Source: Candidatus Rokuibacteriota bacterium
Lineage (GTDB): Bacteria; Methylomirabilota; Methylomirabilia; Rokubacteriales; CSP1-6
Direction: 5' to 3'
DNA: 7,928 bases
Assembly (NCBI GenBank): GCA_003220195.1
Contig: QHRT01000024.1
Location: forward strand, 1 to 7,928
Within the stretch, counting starts at the first letter, position 1, and the number at the start of each line of letters is the position of its first letter. This document shows, piece after piece, positions 1 to 5,015 of this stretch. Made by a program: the position numbers and the translations under genes. The notes below the pieces were generated by a model. That model saw only the letters and a list, made by a program, of their open reading frames with translations, made no database searches and was not told where the DNA came from.

Positions 1-260
1 TTGTCTACGAGGGCTCACCCGAACAGACGGTCGCGATCGACGTCAACGGCAGATTTCAGACGCGCCTGGCGTTGAAGCGCGAGTGGGCACAGTACCAGGT
101 CACGATTCCTGGAACGGCGCTTCAGTCGGGGCTGAATGGCGTGACGTTCAAGTACGGCTATGCGGTCGCGCCGGCTCGAGTGATCCCGGGCAATGCCGAC
201 ACGCGAGAGCTGGCGGTGGCGTTCAACTCCGTCGCGTTGCGGCGAGCTGACTCTCGATGA
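1..260 (+). CDS. C-terminal fragment of a protein ending in a predicted beta-sandwich domain
   Basis: The frame is open from the left edge (first full codon at base 3) to a TGA at 258-260, giving about 85 residues; the start lies outside the window. The fragment alternates short beta-prone stretches with turns: AIDVNGRF, QYQVTIPG, GLNGVTFKYGY, ELAVAFNSVAL. This is the pattern of a small jelly-roll or galactose-binding-like domain. The sequence NGVTFKYGYA with a later conserved-looking PGNADTRELAVAF suggests a C-terminal accessory domain of a larger, possibly membrane or secreted, enzyme. I do not recognise the parent protein. The gene converges on the minus-strand glycosyltransferase that stops at 270, leaving 9 bases and no room for a separate terminator. 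Being coding is well supported; the fold is inference and the function unknown. Confidence 0.7.
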   Translation, partial: VYEGSPEQTVAIDVNGRFQTRLALKREWAQYQVTIPGTALQSGLNGVTFKYGYAVAPARVIPGNADTRELAVAFNSVALRRADSR

Positions 261-269
261 ATTCTGAGA

Positions 270-1418
270 TCACCGTCCCGCGACCCGGCGATACACCGCG
301 AGCGTCTCGCGTGCGCAGCGGTCCCAGGAGAAGAGTGGCGCGCGTCGCGCACCGCGCGCCTGGAGCTCTGCTCGCAGGGGCGCGTCTTCCAGGAGTCGAG
401 TCAGACCACTCGCAATGGCATCGACGTCCGATGGGGGCACCAGAAGAGCCGCGTCACCGGCGACCTCACGAAGGGCCGGGGCGTTGGACGTGAGGACAGG
501 CGTGCCGCAGGCCATCGCTTCGAGCACGGGGAGGCCGAAGCCTTCGGACAGCGACGGATATGCGAGCACCGTCGCCAGCGAGTAGAGAGCTGCCAGGTCC
601 TGCGGCGCGACATAGCCGACCAGATGCACGCGGTCCTGAACACCGAGTTTCTCGATGCGCTCGCGTACGTCGTGGTTCAGCCAACCCTGTGCGCCGGCCA
701 CCACGAGCGCGAATTCCTGCCGCACTGGCGGCGCGAGTGCCGCGAACGCCTCGAGCAACCGGACCAGGTTCTTGCGTGGCTCGAGGGCGCCGAGAAAGAG
801 AACGAAACGCTCGGGCAGCCCGTAACGGCGGCGCACGGCTTCACGCCGCAAGGCGTCGGTGACCCGTGTGACTGCCGGGTCCGCCGCCAGGTGGGTGACG
901 ACGATGCGGTCGTCGTCGACCTTGAAATGCTCGAGGAGATCGTGGCGCGACGCCTCCGAGATCGTCACGAGAGCGTCGGCACGCTCGATCGCACGCCGTG
1001 TCCCCGTGAGGCAATGCTCGACGTTTGCCGGAAGATGGTATTCGGGGTGGGTGACGAAGGTCAGGTCGTAGATCGTGACGACGAGGCGACGCCGGCGAAG
1101 GCGCGGCGCGCAGTACGTCATGCTGTGCACGATGTCGGCATCGCCCAGCAGGAACTCCTTGAGTCGGTCGGACCGAAGCGTTCGCCACAGGAACGGTACG
1201 GCCTTCGGTGGCAAGCCGCGCAGGGCGACCCGAACGTTCGGCGCCATCGGCAGCGCGGCGCGCCGATGATCGGGATGCGCGATGTAGTAGAACACGGCAT
1301 AGAGCAGATAGCTGTTTTCCTGATCGACCCGAGCGAGCGCCGAAGCCAGCTGGTAGGCGTATTGCCCACCGCCGACCCGCTGCCCGGGAACCAGGCTGAC
1401 ATCGAGGCCGATTCTCAC
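270..1418 (-). CDS. Family 4 glycosyltransferase (GT-B fold), last of three in the minus-strand operon
   Basis: Predicted cytoplasmic glycosyltransferase of 382 residues that moves a sugar from a nucleotide-sugar donor to a growing glycan. The N-terminal Rossmann-like domain begins MRIGLDVSLV, with the acceptor-side glycine run GGG at residues 16-18. The C-terminal donor domain has FLGALEPRKNL at about 208-218, the phosphate-binding Arg/Lys region. It also has the EX7E signature, Glu292 and Glu300 in SEGFGLPVLEAMACGTP. Length is normal for a complete GT4 enzyme. The frame is open up to base 2000, but the extra 194 residues lie over the upstream GT2 gene in another frame. The GTG at 1418 is chosen because MRIGLDV is the usual family start and GGGGAAA sits 6 bases before it. 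Its GTGA overlaps the GT2 stop, which implies translational coupling. The EPRKNL-type donor domain resembles mannosyl- or rhamnosyltransferases of O-antigen loci, but sugar specificity cannot be read from sequence. Confidence 0.93.
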   Translation of the reverse strand: MRIGLDVSLVPGQRVGGGQYAYQLASALARVDQENSYLLYAVFYYIAHPDHRRAALPMAPNVRVALRGLPPKAVPFLWRTLRSDRLKEFLLGDADIVHSMTYCAPRLRRRRLVVTIYDLTFVTHPEYHLPANVEHCLTGTRRAIERADALVTISEASRHDLLEHFKVDDDRIVVTHLAADPAVTRVTDALRREAVRRRYGLPERFVLFLGALEPRKNLVRLLEAFAALAPPVRQEFALVVAGAQGWLNHDVRERIEKLGVQDRVHLVGYVAPQDLAALYSLATVLAYPSLSEGFGLPVLEAMACGTPVLTSNAPALREVAGDAALLVPPSDVDAIASGLTRLLEDAPLRAELQARGARRAPLFSWDRCARETLAVYRRVAGR

Positions 1419-2305
1419 GCGGACTTTCCCCGAACTCGCGATCGGCCGTGACGGAGCCACCCGGCCCAGCGCTTCCACGTGACTCGTGGGATCCGGCGGT
1501 TCTGCCGCAGGAATTCGTACAGGCTGATCGCGAGGAGGCTCACGACGAAGCGTGTCTCTCGCCAGCGGGTGCTCCGATCCCGCGGCCCGAGCACGGCATG
1601 CGCGTAGGCGTAGGCCCAACTCGGCGCCACGTACCCGAAGTGGTGACGAACCATGCGCATGATCTCGGCGTGGACGGCCACCCGCTGCCCGAACGTCTTC
1701 GTCTCGGCGTGGAGACGCGTGGTCGCGAGATAGTGTGGGGTGAAGGCAAAGCGCGCGACGCGTGCCGCGCGGATCCAGAGGTCGTAGTCCAGGCTGTACT
1801 GCAGTGACTCGTCGAGATAGCCGACGCGCTCGACCAACTCTCGCCGCAGGAACACCGTCGGCTGACAGATGAAGCACGTCTCCTCGAGCCGGTCCATGCT
1901 GAACGGTTCCGTCGGGTAGCGATCGAGAATCCTTCCCAGCTCGTCGACGTGGTACCCCTCGCCGTACACCGCACCGGCGCTCGGGTCCCGTGCGAAGCAT
2001 GCCACGGCGCGCTCGACGGCGAGAGGCAAGTACGTGTCGTCGGAATTGAGGTACGCGACGATGCTTCCTCGTCCGCTCCGCCAGCCCTTGTTGATGGCAC
2101 CTGCCTGCCCGCGATCCGGCTCGGACACCCAGCGCACGCGGTTCCCGTACTGGCGGAGGATCTCAAGGGTGTCGTCGGTCGAGCCTCCGTCGACGACCAG
2201 GTATTCGATCGCCGGGTACGTCTGACCGAGGACGCTGTCGATGGTTTCGCGAATGAAACGTCCCTGGTTGAGGGACGGCGTCACGATCGTCACGAGCGGC
2301 TCCAT
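1415..2305 (-). CDS. Family 2 glycosyltransferase (GT-A fold), middle gene of the minus-strand operon
   Basis: Predicted 296-residue inverting glycosyltransferase using a nucleotide-sugar donor and a divalent metal. Family marks run in order: VTIVTPSLNQG at 5-15; LVVDGGSTDDT at 36-46, with Asp39 expected to contact the nucleotide; EPDRGQAGAINKG at 62-74; AYLNSDDTY at 84-92, holding the metal-binding DXD-type SDD at 88-90; and SLDYDLWIRAA at 171-181, the catalytic-base region. Residues 240-296 form a basic tail with a moderately hydrophobic stretch (FVVSLLAISLYEFL) that may hold the protein against the inner membrane. The frame is open to 2743, but the ATG at 2305 begins the canonical MEPLVTIVTPS. 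A GGTGA lies 5 bases before it and includes the stop codon of the preceding GT4 gene. The gap is 5 bases upstream and a 4-base overlap downstream. Relatives are often labelled colanic acid or PGL/p-HBAD glycosyltransferases; the sugar is unknown. Confidence 0.93.
   Translation of the reverse strand: MEPLVTIVTPSLNQGRFIRETIDSVLGQTYPAIEYLVVDGGSTDDTLEILRQYGNRVRWVSEPDRGQAGAINKGWRSGRGSIVAYLNSDDTYLPLAVERAVACFARDPSAGAVYGEGYHVDELGRILDRYPTEPFSMDRLEETCFICQPTVFLRRELVERVGYLDESLQYSLDYDLWIRAARVARFAFTPHYLATTRLHAETKTFGQRVAVHAEIMRMVRHHFGYVAPSWAYAYAHAVLGPRDRSTRWRETRFVVSLLAISLYEFLRQNRRIPRVTWKRWAGWLRHGRSRVRGKSA
1425..1431 (-). promoter_or_regulatory. Ribosome binding site deciding the GTG start at 1418
   Basis: The minus strand reads GGGGAAA here, 6 bases before the GTG at 1418-1416. 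It lies inside the 3' end of the GT2 gene. With the GTGA stop/start overlap it supports the internal GTG rather than any start further upstream in the long open frame. Confidence 0.6.
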
Positions 2306-2310
2306 CGCGG

Positions 2311-3561
2311 TCACCGGACGCCGCGTTGCCCGACAGAGGCGTCTCGATGGAGCCGGGCGAACACCTGCGCCGTGTCTTCTGCCATCCGCGCGATGGAGAA
2401 GCGCGCCGCCCGGATGCGGCCTCGGCGCGCCAGGTCGGACGCCGTGTCCGGATCTCTCGCGATTGCGGCGAGCGCCCGCGCCATGTCCCGCGCATCGAGC
2501 GGGTCGAAGAGCACGGCCGCATCCCCGACGACCTCCGGGATACTCGCCGCGTTTGCGGCGGCGATGGGGCAGCCGAGCTGCATCGCTTCGACGAGCGGGA
2601 GGCCGAATCCTTCGAACAGGGACGGAAAGACGAGGCAGATGGCTCCCGCATAGAGCGACGGCAGATCGGCGCGCGCCACGTATCCCAGCACACGCACCAG
2701 GTTGCCGAGGCCTTCCCGTTCGATCGCGGCCCGAAGCGCACAATCGCCCTCCATGCCACGTCCGGTCAGGACGAGCGTGAGCGGGTCACGATAGTGCCGC
2801 CGGTACTCGGCCATCGCCGTGATTAGCCTGACGTGATTCTTGTGGTGCCAGCTGTTGGCCGGATAGAACACATATCGTGCCGGCAAGGCGTAGCGTCGCC
2901 GCACGTCGGCGCACTGCGCGCGGGCGTTCTGCCATTCGAAGTTGGCCCCGACGGCGAGAGGAATGGACGTCACGCGCTCCTCGGGCACGCCATAGGCCTC
3001 GATGATCTCTCGTCGCGTGAATGCTGAAATGGCGACGACGCGGTCGGCGGCGCGGCACGAGTCCGCATAGAAAGACTGACGGTGCTCGAGTTCACGGCGA
3101 TCGAAGAACTCCCGAAAGTGCTCGTGCTGCAGGTCATAGACGGTGATGACCGTGGGGACTGGACACCGGCGAGGCTCGAGCTGCGTGAAGGGACAGAACC
3201 ACAGGTCGAGTTGTTCTCGCTTGATGAGATCGCGCAGGCTCTCGGATCGCGCCTCGGAACGGCGCCGGCGAGAAGGAGCAAGACCGCGCGCGGCGAGTCG
3301 GACACCTGCCTCGACTGCCGTACGCAGTGGGCGCGGAAGGCGACGCGCACGCCGCCTCAGCCCGGCCAGTGAACCATGAGCGAACAGGACCCGTCGACAC
3401 GTCCTGAAATCGTCGAGGCTCTCATGGTTGTCGTCAGCCGTGACCAGGACGATCTCGTGTTCGCCACGCCGGCACAGCTCCGCGAGAAGATCGCGGAAAT
3501 AGATCTCGGCGCCACCCATCTCGTTCGGGCGGAGAGGGATCACGTTGATTCCGATCCGCAT
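2311..3561 (-). CDS. Family 4 glycosyltransferase, first gene of the minus-strand three-gene operon
   Basis: Predicted 416-residue GT-B retaining glycosyltransferase acting at the cytoplasmic face of the membrane. MRIGINVIPLRPNEMGGAE begins the N-terminal domain, with the glycine pair at 16-17. The donor domain has YPANSWHHKNH at about 233-243, the family's basic donor-phosphate motif, and the EX7E pair Glu317 and Glu325 within FEGFGLPLVEAM. An unusual Arg-rich segment at about 69-107 lies between the first strands of the N-terminal domain. The frame is open upstream to 3651, but the ATG at 3561 is preferred. It gives the standard family start, and a TATAAT box at 3599-3604 falls inside the would-be extension. 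No convincing Shine-Dalgarno sequence precedes it. It is followed closely by the GT2 gene, so the three enzymes are probably co-translated and act in sequence on one glycan. Specificity is not determinable. Confidence 0.92.
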   Translation of the reverse strand: MRIGINVIPLRPNEMGGAEIYFRDLLAELCRRGEHEIVLVTADDNHESLDDFRTCRRVLFAHGSLAGLRRRARRLPRPLRTAVEAGVRLAARGLAPSRRRRSEARSESLRDLIKREQLDLWFCPFTQLEPRRCPVPTVITVYDLQHEHFREFFDRRELEHRQSFYADSCRAADRVVAISAFTRREIIEAYGVPEERVTSIPLAVGANFEWQNARAQCADVRRRYALPARYVFYPANSWHHKNHVRLITAMAEYRRHYRDPLTLVLTGRGMEGDCALRAAIEREGLGNLVRVLGYVARADLPSLYAGAICLVFPSLFEGFGLPLVEAMQLGCPIAAANAASIPEVVGDAAVLFDPLDARDMARALAAIARDPDTASDLARRGRIRAARFSIARMAEDTAQVFARLHRDASVGQRGVR

Positions 3562-3598
3562 GTGTCTGTCAGCGCGCCGCGGAATGGCGGTCCCGCCG

Positions 3599-3604
3599 AT
3601 TATA
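3599..3604 (-). promoter_or_regulatory. Candidate -10 box for the three-glycosyltransferase operon
   Basis: A perfect TATAAT on the minus strand, striking in such GC-rich DNA, lies 38 bases upstream of the ATG at 3561. Transcription would start near 3592, giving a leader of about 30 bases. No good -35 lies at 16-18 bases; the nearest TTGAC (3632-3636) is about 26 bases away. Activation by a protein, or read-through from fcl, is therefore possible. Confidence 0.4.
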
Positions 3605-3636
3605 GCGAAGGCGGCGCGGATCTCCGGGCTCGTCAA

Positions 3637-3656
3637 GCGCGTCTGTGACAACGCGC
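3637..3656. repeat. 20-base inverted repeat between fcl and the glycosyltransferase operon
   Basis: Perfect 6-base arms GCGCGT (3637-3642) and ACGCGC (3651-3656) surround an 8-base centre that itself contains TGT-G-ACA. It lies about 33 bases upstream of the TATAAT box. No T-run follows on either strand, so it is a poor intrinsic terminator. An operator for a dimeric regulator or a mild transcription pause are the alternatives; chance is not excluded in GC-rich DNA. Confidence 0.3.
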
Positions 3657-3726
3657 AGGGGTTCTACGTAGACGGGTGGGTCGGTCACCACGCGCACTTC
3701 ATGCTGCGGCGCCCACGCGAACAGCG

Positions 3727-4674
3727 TCAGGGCGTCGCGCGCGTGCGACGATACCAATCGATCGTCTTGCGCAGCCCCTCATCGAATGACGTCTTCGCCA
3801 CGAATCCGAAATATTTGGCCGCGCGGGAGGTGTCCAGCATGCGGCGCGGCTGGCCATCGGGCTTCGACGTGTCCCAGACGATCCGGCCTGTGAAGCCCGT
3901 GTGCCGGGCGATGCGCGCGACGAGGTCTTCGATGGAGATCTCGCTGCCGGTGCCAAGATTGACAGGCTCGCTCGCGTCGTAGCGTTCGGCGGCCAGCACG
4001 ATGGCGTCGGCGGCGTCGTCGACGTAGAGGAACTCACGAGTCGCGCGGCCGGTCCCCCAGACGACGATCTCGCGCGCGCCGCTCTCCACGGCCTCCATGC
4101 ACTTCCTGATGAGGGCCGGAATCACGTGTGACGAGCTCGGATCGAAATTGTCTCCAGGACCGTAGAGGTTGACGGGGAGCAGGACGATGCAGTTGAACCC
4201 GTACTGCTCGCGATACGCCTGAGACTGCACGAGCAGCATTTTCTTGGCGAGCCCGTACGGCGCATTCGTCTCCTCCGGGTATCCATTCCAGAGATCCTCC
4301 TCTCGGAATGGCACCGGCGCGAACTTGGGATACGAGCAGACGGTGCCGACCGCGACGAACTTGGCGACGCCCGCCCGGCGAGCGCCTTCCATGAGCTGGG
4401 TGCCCATGATCAGGTTGTCGTAGAAGAACCGGCCCGGGTTCGCACGATTGGCGCCGATGCCGCCGACCACGGAGGCGAGATGGACGATCAGATCAGGGCG
4501 GGCGGCATCCAGCAGCCGGGCGATGTCGGACTCTCTGCGCAGGTCGTATTCCCGGCTGCGCGGCACGAACGGTGCCGCACACCCGCGCTCGCGCAGGGCG
4601 TTGACGACGAAGCAGCCGAGGAATCCCGCGCCGCCCGTGACGACGACTCGCGTGTGCTCGAAGGACCGGGTCAT
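3727..4674 (-). CDS. fcl: GDP-L-fucose synthase (GDP-4-keto-6-deoxy-D-mannose epimerase/reductase)
   Basis: Cytoplasmic NADPH-dependent enzyme of the short-chain dehydrogenase family that epimerises C3 and C5 of GDP-4-keto-6-deoxy-D-mannose and reduces C4, giving GDP-L-fucose. Counting from the GTG at 4677 (316 residues): the nucleotide-binding TGGAGFLG at 14-21; GTVCSYPKF at 111-119, with Cys114 aligned to the catalytic Cys109 of E. coli Fcl; the YxxxK pair Tyr141 and Lys145 in PYGLAKK; NLYGPGDNFDP at 170-180; His184 in SSHVIPALIRK, matching catalytic His179; then WGTGRATREFLYVDD and PVNLGTGSEISI. Thr112 stands where E. coli has Ser107, as I recall being usual in the GTVC subgroup. The length is normal. 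GTG (4677) and ATG (4674) are adjacent starts with no clear Shine-Dalgarno; ATG is chosen. It is 165 bases upstream of the glycosyltransferases. The enzyme supplying its substrate, Gmd, is not in the window. Confidence 0.96.
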   Translation of the reverse strand: MTRSFEHTRVVVTGGAGFLGCFVVNALRERGCAAPFVPRSREYDLRRESDIARLLDAARPDLIVHLASVVGGIGANRANPGRFFYDNLIMGTQLMEGARRAGVAKFVAVGTVCSYPKFAPVPFREEDLWNGYPEETNAPYGLAKKMLLVQSQAYREQYGFNCIVLLPVNLYGPGDNFDPSSSHVIPALIRKCMEAVESGAREIVVWGTGRATREFLYVDDAADAIVLAAERYDASEPVNLGTGSEISIEDLVARIARHTGFTGRIVWDTSKPDGQPRRMLDTSRAAKYFGFVAKTSFDEGLRKTIDWYRRTRATP

Positions 4675-4725
4675 CACCGGGGTCCGTCGAAGAGCCGTCC
4701 CGTGCGAACACGCGTCACGAATCGG

Positions 4726-4734
4726 ATCTTATCA
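4726..4734 (-). promoter_or_regulatory. Candidate extended -10 promoter for fcl
   Basis: The minus strand reads TGATAAGAT, a TGn extension followed by a 4/6 match to TATAAT, with no recognisable -35. Initiation near 4719 would leave about 45 bases of leader before the fcl start. The placement is sensible and the sequence match modest. Confidence 0.3.
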
Positions 4735-4762
4735 CCCTGTGCTGCCGTATCGATTCTCAGGC

Positions 4763-4791
4763 TTGCCGGCCGACAGGCGCCGCGCTATAGT
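4763..4791 (+). promoter_or_regulatory. Sigma70-type promoter for the methyltransferase operon
   Basis: TTGCCG (4763-4768, 4/6 to the -35 consensus) and TATAGT (4786-4791, 5/6 to the -10 consensus) are separated by exactly 17 bases. Transcription would begin near 4798, leaving an untranslated leader of about 218 bases before the ATG at 5016. This is the best promoter in the window. Confidence 0.5.
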
Positions 4792-4840
4792 TTTGGCTCG
4801 AATTGTCTTGCGGGTAACCGGCCAGGACATCACGAGATCA

Positions 4841-4858
4841 GATCATCTTCGGATGATT
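4841..4858 (+). other. UUCG tetraloop hairpin in the methyltransferase leader
   Basis: Arms GATCATC and GATGATT close a TTCG loop. The stem is six Watson-Crick pairs plus one terminal G-U, with the especially stable C(UUCG)G closure in RNA. It falls about 43 bases after the predicted transcription start. No U-run follows, so it is not a standard terminator. It may stabilise the 5' end or cause pausing. Confidence 0.4.
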
Positions 4859-4959
4859 GACCGCTCTCTCAGTCAGTAGCGCCAGGACCCGACGAGCTTT
4901 CGGTTGATCCGACAGCCGCGCAGGCCGCGACCACGCCACCGCTGTCCATCGTGTCGGTC

Positions 4960-4986
4960 AGCCTTTTCTCGCCGGGCCAGAAGGCT
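4960..4986 (+). other. Imperfect hairpin just upstream of the methyltransferase ribosome site
   Basis: AGCCTT (4960-4965) pairs with AAGGCT (4981-4986) around a GC-rich 15-base interior. It ends 16 bases before the GGGGGA ribosome site and could affect translation initiation. A six-pair stem with a long loop can arise by chance. Confidence 0.2.
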
Positions 4987-5002
4987 CGGCCTGGTGAGTC
5001 AT

Positions 5003-5008
5003 GGGGGA
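5003..5008 (+). promoter_or_regulatory. Ribosome binding site deciding the ATG at 5016
   Basis: GGGGGA lies 7 bases before the ATG at 5016. The in-frame ATG at 5001 has only a GGTGAG two bases away, which is too close, so translation most likely begins at 5016. Confidence 0.55.
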
Positions 5009-5015
5009 CACTGCG

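Larger units (their letters stand above)
4675..5015. other. Divergent intergenic region between fcl and the methyltransferase gene
   Basis: About 340 bases with no credible gene. It holds a TATAGT-type plus-strand promoter, an extended -10-like minus-strand sequence, a UUCG hairpin and a second imperfect hairpin near the methyltransferase start. An eight-codon frame (4853-4879) lacks a ribosome site. The middle (about 4720-4860) is the most AT-rich part of the window, as expected for a promoter region firing both ways. No riboswitch class was recognised. Confidence 0.6.

Noticed and set aside
624..1451. 275-codon plus-strand open frame
   Set aside because: It is antisense to a GT4 gene with intact family motifs. 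Its translation has no recognisable domain and no ribosome site was found.
1419..2000. N-terminal extension of the last GT4 gene (194 extra codons)
   Set aside because: It overlaps the GT2 coding region in another frame and has no homology-like motifs. The GTG at 1418 with a ribosome site and GTGA overlap explains the start.
1949..2653. 234-codon plus-strand open frame
   Set aside because: It is antisense across the GT2/GT4 junction, with low-complexity composition. It is a shadow of the coding strands.
3569..3757. 62-codon minus-strand frame between fcl and the first GT4 gene
   Set aside because: It overlaps the end of fcl, contains the promoter and inverted repeat, and shows no family resemblance.
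4853..4879. Eight-codon leader peptide (MIDRSLSQ) in the methyltransferase leader
   Set aside because: It has no ribosome site, its ATG is buried in the hairpin stem, and no run of regulatory codons is present.
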